A stretch of DNA of 64,000 nucleotides from positions 17,816,466-17,880,465 of the forward strand of contig NC_092322.1 in assembly GCF_036785885.1 (NCBI RefSeq), read 5' to 3'. The notes under the pieces are model-generated. The model saw only the letters and a program-made list of their open reading frames with translations, searched no databases and was not told the DNA's origin. The position numbers were made by a program, and so were the translations under genes. Below, in pieces: positions 13,156 to 24,790 of this stretch. This DNA is from Coffea arabica. Lineage: Eukaryota; Streptophyta; Magnoliopsida; Gentianales; Rubiaceae. The stretch's first letter is position 1. Every line of letters begins with the position of its first letter.

Positions 13156-15529
13156 TTACTGTGAAACGCCCAACCACTTTGAGAAGTTCTCAAACTCGGT
13201 GTAATCACTATCTGAGATCATTGTTTTGTACCATGACTTTCCAGCAGCTTTTACAGCAGACGTCTCCTCCTGTCAGAAGCAAAAAATAGTATAATGAACG
13301 AGGGCTCATTGAGGCAACATTAGAACTAAATAATACCAAATTGACCAAGTCAAGAAAGTTGGGGCCACTCATGCCCAAAACAAGTCTTAGGCCCCTTCAA
13401 CTATTATCAAGCAAAAGCAAAGAGAACAGGATAGCAAGAAACTATCAACCAATGATGACACTAAAACAAAAAAGTAAGACCCATCGGTTACTGCAAACCA
13501 GTCAGATAAATCCAAAACTCTATTAGATCAGGTATTTCATCATCAATTAAAAAAGCACAAAGCCTAGAACCTGTAAAGTTGTTAGAAATGATCAATCATT
13601 ACTCAGAACCCATAAAGCCAGTTAAGACATCTAGAAAAAGCCAGTCAAACAAAGCTACAGTGCCAGACATGTAATGAAACCAGATTATCATTTAGAATGT
13701 AACCAAGCATGCTAATTTAGGACAAGCATCTATTAAGAACGTCCAGGACAAGATAAGAAAATATCAGCACACACACCATATCATGTAATACACAACTCTG
13801 CGCCCGAGTTCATATGTATAGAAACAAAAGTCAGTAGCAATAACCAAAACTACAACAAAGAAAGAAAAACATCCAACGCACCACTACATTGAAAAAAAAA
13901 GGACTTGAAAGCCAACTAAAAGGATGAACCAGACAACCAATAGAAACAAACAGAAGCACAAGTTGTGATGTTAATTAAGTTAACTTTGCATCATGATAAC
14001 ATTTTAAATCATCAAACTAAATCACAGTGGGTTCCGATAATTATTAGCTGTATTCCTTCCATCACAACTTGTCCATATTCAAAGCTATTATCAATTATCT
14101 AAATTAACATCAGTTGCATGGCAGGAAGTCATCTAAATTCCTCAATTCTTGTATATTATTAGAGAACACAACAGTTTATAAAGCCACTAATGCTTGATGC
14201 AAGAAAATCTGAATTTTTTATTTACCAAAAGGGTTGAGCTTGTTTATTAAAGACTCAATCTGAATCATATAGACATCAAGGTTTTCAGTAGAAAATGGAA
14301 CACGCATTCTGTAGCCTAAAGCATACCAACACGGGCAGATAGATACATCATCTACAGTTGCATCAATATTCCAACAGAATCAAGCATAGAAAGGAGAGGG
14401 AAAAATAATAATATAAACCATATACCTTCGTCATTGGACTCCTCTTCTTGGCCAGCTTCTCCCTCTTAGCCTCAACACGCTGTTTCTCAGCCAAGAGAGC
14501 CATCCTCCTAGCAGTCTTGGCATAAGGATTGAGCTTGAGCAAACAATTCAAATTCTTAAGAGGGTTCTTCTTCATTGGTGCCCTCTTCACCACCTTCTTG
14601 ATTGGCCTCACCACAGATTGCACCTCGTCAGAGTTGATAATTCTGGCCAAATCACCATTCACCATCTTAGCCCTGGGCAAAACATACCCCTTCTTCTTCA
14701 AGGAAGGCTTATCAAATGACCCGTAAATCTCATCCAATTTCTCAAATGCTGATTTCGTCCAAACAATAAACCTCCCAACGTGACCTCCCGGAGCAAGTTT
14801 CAACAAATTCAAACGGTCCACGTGGGCCACCTCGACTCCAGGAATGTTGCGGAAGGCCTTCACGAGCTTGGCCCCCTCAGTACCGTACACAACCAGAGGA
14901 CCTTTCCTGGAGATGTAGCGGCGGTTACGCATCTTGCCCTTTCCTGGGCGGATGCCCTGGCTGTCCTTAGCCTTCTCAGCATCAGGGTAAGCCCCAATTT
15001 TCTTGAGAAGACTGATAGCATTGGAGGTTTTCTCCACGGCCTCAGCAGAATCGGAGATCACACAGGGGATTTGCGGGACAGATTCGATGCGGTGACCGCG
15101 GGCCATGACAAGGGAAGGCACAGCAGAGGCGGCGATGGCAGAAACCACGGCATACCGTTTCTTGTTGACTGGGACCTTGCGGTGCCAACGGCGCCAGATC
15201 TTGGTCGGAGCGAACATGCGGCCGCCGCGGCACATGTTGCCATAGGCACCCTGGCCGGCACGGTGAGTGCCGCCGCCAGGAACACGAGGGATACGGGAAA
15301 CAGCGCGACCAGTACCCCAGGACTCGGCGGAGGTCTGGTGACCGGCGGACCTAGAGACGGCGTAGGGTTGGCGGGAGTTCTTGGAAATGTCGCGATGAAC
15401 GTCTTGGAGGATGTCGGGGCGGATTGGGGCTTTCATGACGTCAGGCAGAGGGAGGGAGTTGGCGTCGGCCTCCATTTCATTCTCAAGAGGGATAACGGTA
15501 ACTACCGGGAGAGCGGCGGCGGAAGCCAT
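13156..15529 (-). CDS. RPL4: 60S ribosomal protein uL4 (RPL4), two exons
   Basis: Encodes cytosolic large-subunit protein uL4, which binds 28S rRNA and sends a long loop into the wall of the peptide exit tunnel. Read as complement(13156-13269, 14426-15529): 368 codons in exon 1 and 37 in exon 2, total 405 residues, the usual plant length. Exon 1 carries the conserved block [17 protein letters not shown] (about 82-98) that forms the tunnel loop, then [14 protein letters not shown] (103-116) and the basic C-terminal extension. The exon 1 end CGAAG joins GTATATGG, a GT donor; the acceptor is CTGACAG before GAGGAGACG. The junction is phase 0. Exon 2 gives [20 protein letters not shown] and ends LGVSQ-stop, as in plant RPL4. 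The start ATG lies in CAGAAATGGCT. The intron is 1156 bases. No lesion is visible, so the gene looks functional. Confidence 0.95.
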
Positions 15530-15710
15530 TTCTGGTGCGGGTAACTGAGGGTTTGGGAATTGGGAGAGTGCGTTTAGGGTTTTAACATAGCGATATATAA
15601 CTACGTATATATATATATCTGCGGTCCAATTAACGATCCAATGTCAGGCCTAATATGCCATCAATTGGGCCAAACCTAATATGCCATTAATTGGGCCAGA
15701 TCTTGATCAA
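15530..15710 (-). promoter_or_regulatory. RPL4 promoter: telo-box and duplicated site II (TGGGCC)
   Basis: On the minus strand upstream of the start codon lies AAACCCTAAA (15573-15582), a telo-box. Further upstream are two TGGGCC/GGCCCA motifs at 15666-15671 and 15692-15697. Each sits in a 24-base block, CCTAATATGCCA followed by T(C/T)AATTGGGCCA, repeated at a 26-base spacing (15649 and 15675). Telo-boxes combined with site II motifs are established features of plant ribosomal protein promoters, where site II motifs can be bound by TCP proteins. An (AT)n run at about 15605-15618 lies between them. Confidence 0.75.
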
Positions 15711-16561
15711 ACTATAAATTCATTCTTTTTTTTAGATTTTTTAATTATTTTAATATATAAAATCCAATTAAAAACTTTGAAATAGGAGGTTATAACTAAT
15801 TTTGTCACCAATCAAATTTAAAATCTCAAACTTTCCCATTAGCTCTCCATGTTAGGCAAATTAATTGAGTGTTTCATAAATCATTTATAATTTACTGTTT
15901 CATAAATCATTTATAGTTTACTATTCAGATTTTAAACCCTTTTTACTCCTTAATTAAAGAAAATACATTTGTCAAGCCAAATACTATGGGATAATTAATT
16001 ATTTCCATTTTAAAATCATTCACCCTATTATCTTTTTATCACTTTAGCCCTTTTTACTCCTTCAATTTTTATTTGTCAAGTCAAATTCTCAGGAATAGTG
16101 TGATTAGTCCAATTTTTAAGTCATTCACCCAATTATACCTTCGTCACTTTCCTTCTGAATGCAATAATCATTTGTTAAGTCTTCTAATGATATATTTGAT
16201 TACTCTTGTGCTTTAATGATTCACCCCATAATAACTAAATCAGTTTTCTTATGGGTTTAAACTTATTTTGTTATCATTTTTTTTTTGTATTTAGTCAGCT
16301 TACGGCACTTTAGTAAGTTTTTTTTTATGGTGGACTTTGTTTAGTAAGTTTGTTTTTTAAAAAATTTTAAGTTTTTAACATTGAAACTTATACTTTAAAA
16401 TTAAATATGAGTATGTAAATAATAATTATGACATTTTATTTGCACTTGGAATAAACTTAATATTACTATTGTGCAAGCATATAGATGATTTTTCATATAG
16501 CACATGTACATCAAAAAGTGCATATAAAAGAAAATTTATGTATGAATTCTAAATCAATAAA
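15711..16561. other. AT-rich spacer, no gene seen
   Basis: No coding pattern. A local echo, GTTTCATAAATCATTTATA, occurs twice near 15871 and 15898. Confidence 0.5.
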
Positions 16562-16931
16562 GGTAAAATTAGATGGTTGTTTTTGGCGGCATCTTAGCAA
16601 TATTTCGATGAAAATTTAGTATTTCCCCAAACTTATACCCAAATTTTTAAACTTTTTCTTGATAACCACTCTAGCTTTTATTTGATAAAAACATTTGAAA
16701 AATGAGGCAATGAATCCTAAATAATAAAAGGAATCGAAAATATAGATGGTAAAATTAGATGGTTGTTTTTGGCGGCATCTTAGCAATATTTCGATGAAAA
16801 TTTAGTATTTCCCCAAACTTATACCCAAATTTTTAAACTTTTTCTTGATAACCACTCTAGCTTTTATTTGATAAAAACATTTGAAAAATGAGGCAATGAA
16901 TCCTAAATAATAAAAGGAATCGAAAATATAG
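16562..16931. repeat. Perfect tandem duplication, 186-bp period
   Basis: The block starting GGTAAAATTAGATGGTTGTT at 16562 recurs at 16748. As far as I can read, the two copies are identical for about 184 bases, ending at the shared GAATCGAAAATATAG. Identity in neutral-looking DNA suggests a recent duplication, or an assembly artefact. An open frame over copy 2 on the minus strand has no recognisable domain. Confidence 0.9.
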
Positions 16932-16933
16932 GA

Positions 16934-17671
16934 TCGTAGGATTGAGGACGATAGAACTTGAGGAAGAGCTATCAAATTGAGATGATTCATGTGGGTTTAA
17001 GCAAGTTATAATTGGATTAACCTATATATAACTACTTAGTTAATAATTCAAAATGGATGAGTCATAAATGAACATAGTTTTAGATGGGTTTGGGTTATTC
17101 ATGCTTATTCACGGCCCATTATTAAATTTTATTTACTTTTTCTCCCACATTTTGTTTAGTAATAAAACACTATATCGTTCTAAATTTGTAATAAAAAATG
17201 ACAACATATCAAGTTAATAAGTAAATTTTGCCCAAATAAAGCGAAAAAACATAAAATGTTACACAGAGGAACCTAAATTGGTGATCATGGTAAGTTTCAA
17301 ATTTTGTCACTCTACAAGAATCTAAAATTAATTTAGGTATTAACACAAACGATCAATTAACACTCAAGAAATTTAGGAGACTTTTATGAAAGGAAGGGAG
17401 GAAGTATGATAAATTTTAAAACAAAATAAAAGAATGGAAACTAAAGAAGAAGAAAAGCGCAAAATATTTCTCTGCAAAAATTAGAATATAATTATTAGAT
17501 TGGTAGTAATTTAGATTCACCCACTAATGGTTGAGTTCGAATCTACATTTAATTTAATTAGGTCAAAATAAGTGATCTAAATTAATGAGTTTAATTGGGT
17601 TAACCGTTTGAATCTAATTTAATTATATATGTAAACCCATTTGTTAATGCTCGAGCTAAATAAAAACAGGA
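16934..17671. other. AT-rich spacer, no gene seen
   Basis: No gene, RNA or complete mobile element recognised. Confidence 0.5.
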
Positions 17672-18386
17672 AAATCTCTATAAATTAATAATCTTCGAAC
17701 CATAAAAATTCTATTAATTTGAAGAGTTATTAATTAATTGATAAAATAGTGATTTATTAATTTATCAAGCGTATTAGCAATTCAAAAAAACTTTCATTTG
17801 ATCAACTAAAGTTTTATTTTATTTTATAAAAATATGAATTATTCTATTAATCAAAGGAGACTAAAAGTCCATAGAATATAAACCAATTCATATCTACATG
17901 ATTTGCAAGTGTAATTTAATTCCTACTAATGTACGTAATTGATATCATATTCCTATTATTAAGGGGTCAAAAGGATTTAGGAATACTAAATAATTTCACT
18001 TCTATTTTATTAAATGCATACAATGAATCAGATTAATAATACTATATATATATTTTTATTAAATGCAAGGAAGTCTTCTTATAATAAATAAACACAAAGT
18101 CTTCTTACATATTTCATTGTTAAATTATGGCTTCTCATTTAAAAGGTATTCATAAATAACTGATGAATTGCATAAAGCATTATATGAATATAATATATGT
18201 AATTTTAATGAATTATTAATTTATGAATGGTATGTATGTAAGGTTTTCAAAAAAATTATTATCTCATTATTTAATCAAAATTATTAATTTAGGTTGTTAG
18301 CCCAAGTTGAGACCCAAAAAATTATTATTTAATAATGGTTATTAATTTAAGAAATATTAATTCATATAGGTTTTATTATAGGTTTC
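17672..18386. mobile_element. Possible TIR element with CTCTATAAATTAATA-type ends
   Basis: The left part reads AAAATCTCTATAAATTAATA. The right part, on the opposite strand, reads AAAACCTATATGAATTAATA. Both are followed inward by AT-rich sequence with repeated TATTAATT motifs. No clear target-site duplication is visible, so the boundaries are approximate. Confidence 0.35.
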
Positions 18387-21300
18387 TTTATACAACTATC
18401 AATGGATGGAAAGACTATTAGGATAGGAAGCCATTTCTGAGTACAGCAACTTCAGAGGGATGGGTGTAACTAAAGGACTCTCTTTAAAAAGATTTAGGGC
18501 TTTGCTGAAATAACAATCTACAAGGGTTTGGAGGTTTATGAAATTTGCAGTTTTAGTCTTTCAAGTTTGAATAATATTAGCTTCAAAATGCAAAAGTGCC
18601 TAAGTCCTATTTTACTAAATTCAAATAAAAATATGTAAAGTTACCAACCATACTGAAAATTGGGGAGAGACTGAAGTGTGTTTAGGGTTTTATAAGGTTT
18701 TTCAGAAGCATCCCCAAGGTTTTATGGAGGCTGTGTTTGGTTCCATAGAATTGAAAATGAAATGGAATCACAATTCCCTGGAATTGAAATTCTATGAATA
18801 GTAATTCCAAAATTTTGGAATTCTTTTGTTTGGTAAATGTATAGAATTATTATAGAAATTCATTTGGAATTCCAAATCTTTTGTTTGAATGAAACAAGAA
18901 CTCGTTTAGAATTAGAATTGTTTAAATTTGGAATTCAAATTTTTTTAACACTTATATTTGGAATTGGTGGTTCCTTTCAAAATTACTTATATTTTTTGGA
19001 AGAAACTTGAAAGATAAAACTTGATTAAATTTGCACAAATTAATTATTTGATGGAAAGTCTTTCTACCAGAGTATACAAAATTAAATTATAGTGTCTTCT
19101 CTTCTACAAAATTGAACTTTTACTTGAATATGTACCCACAATAATATAAATTAATATATATATATATATAGAAAGAAGAATTAATATGCTCATAACTTAA
19201 AAGAAATTCATTCCTAAACAATTCTAATAAGAATGTTTCCTATATAGCATCACTTTCATATGCTTCTTATAAATTTCAAATAGAAGATGAAGGAAAATGA
19301 CAAAAAAAAAAAACTAAATGCTTGCCCAATCAATAAATTATTTATTCCTAATGATCAAGATCTAACACAAAACCACATAATCTAGAACAAATACTTAAGA
19401 ATTACATTTCAAGTGCAAAATAGCATACATATGTTTATCAATACAAGAAAAATATATTCACAAAATTATCCAAACTCCTGCTACAATCATTTCTTTTAAG
19501 TGGTCCTTCAAAACTTACTCAGGTCATTTTTGCTTCAAGGTGGTTGTTAGTCTTGTTATCTTCAAGACATCAAGGGGGAACCATTCCATCAGCCTAGTTG
19601 AGAAAATTCATTGGCACTGGAATTTTAACATTCAAGCATACTGTGATATGTAATAAATCATAACAGCTCAAAGGATAAAACAAAATCATTCCAAAGAACC
19701 TAAAGAGAGATGACAAGCAATTATTTTCTTCCTATTTAAAACCATACCAAATCATGCCAAAGAAACTAAACTACGATCTAAGTCATTACTAAAAATTCCT
19801 TTTTTCAGAAGATTTCACAATGGAAAGCTTTTCTATAGCAAAGCAATCATCATGAGATAACCAATTCAATTCCAATACATGAATTTAGTTTCTAATATTT
19901 ATGGAGACCAATTCATCTCATTTGGTTTCAACTATAGAGTTGCAACAAGACGCTGATATAGGAATACAATTCCTTAGCATTTCAAATTTTACTTTAATTG
20001 AGATGATCTTATCATGGATAGATATCCTACAAATATAAAACAAGTGAAAGAGCAATTACAACAAAACAATGAGAAAACATGTGGTTTTCTGGATGGATAT
20101 AAAGCAATGACTTGCAGATTCATAAATGTGCACAAAGGATTGTTCACTATTGAGTTATAGATTCACCTTAGGATTCCGAACATCAATCTACATGTTTTTG
20201 CTATAAATTTTAGGCAATATCTGACTTTAAGCTAAAACAAAAATGAAAAGTAGAGAATAGAGAAACTTGTCATCTACAGAAACATTGATTTCTAAACTCC
20301 AATGCAATGACCTAAATAAGAGAAACTTGTCATCTACAGAAACATTGACATCAAAGCTCTAATGCAATGACCTAGATACAACCACTTTGTTAAAGATATG
20401 TTCAAGATAGACATTAACCAAATTAGAAGACAAATAAGGAAAATTAGTCAAACACAATGACAGAAGTGGAAAGTGAATCTCAAGCTCCTAAACCAAGTAT
20501 TTGTGTTGATATGAAGAGGAAGAGAGCAAGTAATTTTACTTAAACGACTAAGAATTAATTGCCAGGCTTTTGCTTAAATTGACCCTTTATTGAATATTTA
20601 CATTAATCAGCCATGAGTCTGACTTGAATTGTTGTACATCATTGGACACTATTACCATACATCCAAGACATAACCTTGAAACTAGAAAAGCACAACTGAA
20701 AGCTTACATATATTAATAGGCAAGTATCAACAAATGTAGAGATCATTTTTCTTGCTTAACAATAGGGCAAATAGTCGAGTAGGATCTATAATTTTTCTAA
20801 TTAACTCAACCTGGCAGATCAGTCAAATTCAAAGCACAATAAACATTTTAACTTGATAATTGAAGAACAACCTGAGTATCCTTTAGTAATAAAACTGAAA
20901 CTCTTAAGACTTGCTACCAAGTATAAGAATGAATATTAATGAATATAATCCATGTACAAATCCATATTACTAAATTTTCTTTACTTTACTCAATCCATAT
21001 CTCCACTCAAGCAACTAATTCAATTCAGAAAAGTTCTTATCAGGTGAAATAGTATAAATCTTCAATGAGCGCCAAAAGATATGATGTCTCTAAACTTATT
21101 TTTCATTAATATGCCATGCATGTGCTCTTTTACACATTTAATTTCCATATCTTTGTTATTCAGCCACATTAACCAAATTATAGAATCTTTCTTTTCCAAT
21201 CACCAAGTAGATATGAAGTGACTATAACAATGCTCAGATCAAATACAACTTTAAGAACATAACCCAAAAAGAAAAAAGAAGAAAGAGAGCAAATAGTGCA

Positions 21301-21571
21301 AAAAGGATAACTTTTTAATTTTCATTTCAATCCCTAATAGAATAGAGAATAATGTAAAAACCCGCCATAGCCATTCATTTCCCTAATCATTCAACATTGT
21401 TCTATTAGCATGAACTTAACATTCGAGTTTTTAGTTGATCATCACGTCAAACAAAATGTAGCCAACTATTCACACCTACGTGACTCCTGAAGGCAAACCT
21501 CATTGACAAATGATTATCCAAAAAAAAACTAACCTATGTAAAAAACAAACCTCATACGTGCACATATGAAA
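18387..21571. other. AT-rich spacer, no gene seen
   Basis: No protein-coding pattern. A 60-base tandem duplication lies at about 20261-20380 (AGAAACTTGTCATCTACAGA at a 60-base spacing). GGAATTC-rich sequence at 18730-18960 resembles the interior of a non-autonomous DNA element, but I could not find paired ends. Confidence 0.5.
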
Positions 21572-22009
21572 GACGTCACCACACTAGTCCAACGCTAGTT
21601 GTGGCTTTTCCCTCTATTTACTTGCTAGTCCAACGCTAGTAAGGATTTTTAGAAACAGGTTAGTCCAATGCTAGACCCTTTAGGTCGTCTTGCGCTAGAT
21701 TCATTTTTGTGTGTTATTCACTATATTTTCATGCATATTCTTATTTTTAGGATTTTTCTCATATTGTATAATATTCCCTATTATATTATCCCCTATCCTC
21801 TATATGTGTTAATCACGTCATTTAGAATTGCATTTCATTTAAATTAATTCATTTGCTTGTTCATATTAAGAGAATTATTCTTTGAACATGGATATGGGTG
21901 ATTATAACTTTTTAGTTTAAATACTCCATTAATCCTTGTATAAGAAAATTTTATCACGAGTTTTTGTATTCCGTACCCATTATATTGCATTCCTATTCTT
22001 TGTTCACTT

Positions 22010-22050
<41 letters not shown>

Positions 22051-22620
22051 AACTTTCTTTTCTTTTTCATCATTTGCATACTCGTGATACTTTCAAGGAA
22101 TCATTTTAAAATTCGCAATTAATGTGATTGGTTCAATTAAACCCTTGAATGAACATTTTGATATTTTTTATTTGCATCCATGTAGAAAACATCCAAACGT
22201 GATAAATTTAAGGGTTAGATTAAGAAAATTTTGACTAAACCACGCAACTAGCTTAGACTAGGTTGAAAGGATGCCTTAGGTTTGAGTTAATCGAACCTTT
22301 GCCTTCCCTTTTTTCAACCGTGACTCCCGAACTCATTTTCTCTATTTTCAAAGATCTGGAGTTGTCGAAAAGGGTTTTATTTTATTTTATTTTATTTAAA
22401 AACACTTTTTGGTGACTCGGTACACCCAAACTCGATACCAAGTGGCGACTCCTAACTTTTCTCCAAAACCCTTTTAGACTAAATTTTGGACCCAAATTGT
22501 CGCATTTTTTTAAGTCCCATTTTAGATCCTTTTTCGCTTGGTTTTTTTTAAATAGAATCACATATTTTATAAACATCTTTTATTTCTTTCTTTTCCATCG
22601 CGAAAAAATGGGGCGCGACA
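21572..22620 (+). mobile_element. 5' LTR of the Tat-like element, truncated at its 5' side
   Basis: Matches 35589-36673 of the 3' LTR with few differences, the largest being the length of an (AT)n run (about 22014-22046 here). It starts abruptly at GACGTCACCACACTAG, so about 4.1 kb of U3 and early R is missing. It contains three CTAGTCCAACGCTAG-type motifs and ends GGGGCGCGACA. Confidence 0.85.
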
Positions 22621-22622
22621 AC

Positions 22623-22641
22623 TTGGCGACTCCACTGGGGA
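22623..22641 (+). other. Primer binding site candidate
   Basis: TTGGCGACTCCACTGGGGA begins two bases after the LTR end, the expected place for the tRNA primer site of reverse transcription. I cannot state with certainty which tRNA it would pair with. Confidence 0.7.
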
Positions 22642-22998
22642 AGCTAGAGAGTCCAAGCATTTGGTTTAGTTGTCTTTTTTTTTTTAATCTTTTTTGTTTA
22701 TCATATTTGGATGTTTTAGGTCGCATTTTTTTTCCTTTTTAGGATGCTTTGCATTTCACACTTGTAATCGTTCCTCGTCTTGCGTGTATGTGATGAATGG
22801 CTTATTTATTTACTTATATGTATCGCGCTTTGCATTTGGGGTGGGGGATATTACCCTAGAGTCTCGCATTGGTTCTCGATTCCTCCCCTTCAAACCGAGC
22901 ACTAGCATACGTGCATACGTTTTATTTTTTATCCCTCATTTTTTTTCTTTTAGTGGCTTGTCACGCCACTCTTCCCTATTAGGATTAAGCGACCCACT

Positions 22999-23180
22999 TG
23001 GACGTGTGATCGCAACACGACGTGTGCGTAGCATGATCCGAGGGGTCACTCAATCTTCCATTTTAAGCTTTGAGTTGATAGCCTTTAGCTTTTAGTCGAA
23101 AATTGAGGATTTTGATAGATTCACTTGGACATGTGGCCGTGGCACGATGTGCACGTAGCAATGTCTGGGGAATCGCTCGA
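22999..23180 (+). repeat. Duplicated leader motif
   Basis: CACTTGGACGTGTGATCGCA at about 22997, followed by a CACGACGTG...CGTAGCA block, recurs in diverged form from about 23121 (CACTTGGACATGTGGCCGTG). The spacing is about 124 bases, inside the untranslated leader of the Tat-like element. Confidence 0.6.
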
Positions 23181-24059
23181 TCCACTGACAAAGAACCTTG
23201 GGATTGATGACCTTTGGTTTCCAAATCTGAAGGCTCGGGGACCTAAAACCTATCGAGTCTAGATGCATTAGTAAGCCAATACCTCATGCATCCATGATAG
23301 TTTACCTAGGGTAGAGTCTGTCTTACCCTATTAGGGACACTATTCACGAGGGGAGGGATCCAACCCCTCTTTTCCTTATATTGTTTTCTCTTTTTGTATT
23401 GCTTTGTTACAATGTGTTATGTGTATTTGTATGATTGAACTAATTTTTCTTGGTTTTTGTCTCTATTGCATTCATAAGCCCTAGGAAATAAGAGTCCTGG
23501 CATGGTACTCTCTAGGAGCCTACCCTATTTGATGTGACACGTTTAAATTCAATGCTTCGCATTTGCAGCATGAATACATTTCATTTTAGGCTTACCCCGG
23601 CATTTAAATGGGACACTTTTAGATCATATGTCAATTATTTCATTGCATATTTAACCGCTTTAATAAATTGGCATCATACATCAACTTTAGAGGGAATGCC
23701 GCATAGGGGATCCCGCGTTAGGAATAAGCTGCCTTGTGTCTCGGATATGTAATTCAATAAGACTTGCACGTTTATATTTTTTGTACCATCCAAAGGGGTA
23801 GTGCACAAGGTAAGGTAGAATTCGATCATTTCCGTGTGACGACATTGAGAATGATGGAACAGTTTTTACACATTAGAATATGAGCATCTAACAATCATCT
23901 TTTGGCCATTTTAACATATTTGGTAAAATTCCTTTGCGCAAAAGATATTAATTTGAAGAAATTCATAAAAAATTTCACATTGATTAAGACGATAAATATA
24001 ATTGAGGCCAAATCTTGATTTTAAAAGGCTCATAGACTGATGCATCGCAATGAATTTTT
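23181..24059 (+). other. Non-coding leader of the Tat-like element
   Basis: No gag-like frame is present. Open frames of about 70 codons here have no recognisable domain. The sequence is less AT-rich than the surroundings up to about 23760 and then becomes AT-rich. Confidence 0.5.
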
Positions 24060-24790
24060 TGAAACTATCAATAGGTAGCCAATTCAATAAACTCTCATTT
24101 AATTCATTTAATCAAATTATCCATCAAATTCATCCAATCTATTTGGTCAATTCATTCATTTTTAGGACAATTCGGTCAATTTTGAATAAATTGTCATTTT
24201 CATTTATTTGACCAATTTACCCCTTTTTAGAGTGATTCAATCAATTTTGAATAAATTAAATTTCATTCAATTCATTTGATCAGTTTACCTATTTTTAAGG
24301 TGATTTAGTCAATTTTGAAATAAATCATTAATTTTATTCAATTCATTTGACCAATTTACCCATTTTTAGGGTGATCCAGCCAATTTTTGAATAAATCCTC
24401 AATTTCATTCAATCCATTTGATTTGTTCATTCACTTTTAGGATAATTCAGTCAATTTTGAATAAATCGTCAGTTTCATCCAATCAATTTTACCAGTTTAT
24501 TCATTTTTTAGGACAATCCAACCAATTTTTGAGTAAATCCTCAATTTCATTTAATCCATTTGATCTGTTCATTTACTTTTAGGATAATTTAGCCAATTTT
24601 GAATAAATCATCAATTCTATCCAATTCGTTATTCTTTTTAGCACAATTCAATCATTTTTTTTAATAAATCATCAATTTCATTCGATCAATTTGACCAGTT
24701 TTATTCATTTTTAGAATAATCCAATCAATTTTTGAACTAACCATCAATTTCATTCGATTCATTTAACCCATTTATTCTCTTTTAAAGTTT
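24060..24790 (+). repeat. Degenerate tandem array, about 70-bp period
   Basis: A unit built from AATTTTGAATAAATCATCAA, TTTCATTCAATTCATTTGAC and a CATTTTTAGG-containing segment repeats about nine times. The GAATAAAT-type marker falls at about 24184, 24250, 24320, 24389, 24458, 24532, 24600, 24662 and 24735. The spacing varies between about 62 and 74. It is unrelated in sequence to the 29-kb array despite the similar period. Confidence 0.75.

Noticed and set aside
13270..14425. Possible C/D-box snoRNA in the RPL4 intron (ATGATGA on the minus strand near 13537)
   Set aside because: The nearest CTGA boxes are too close, and I found no terminal stem or guide sequence. Animal RPL4 introns host snoRNAs, but that is no evidence here.
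14780..15544. 254-codon open frame on the plus strand
   Set aside because: It is the antisense shadow of RPL4 exon 1, where GC-rich codon usage keeps the opposite strand open. It has no recognisable domain.
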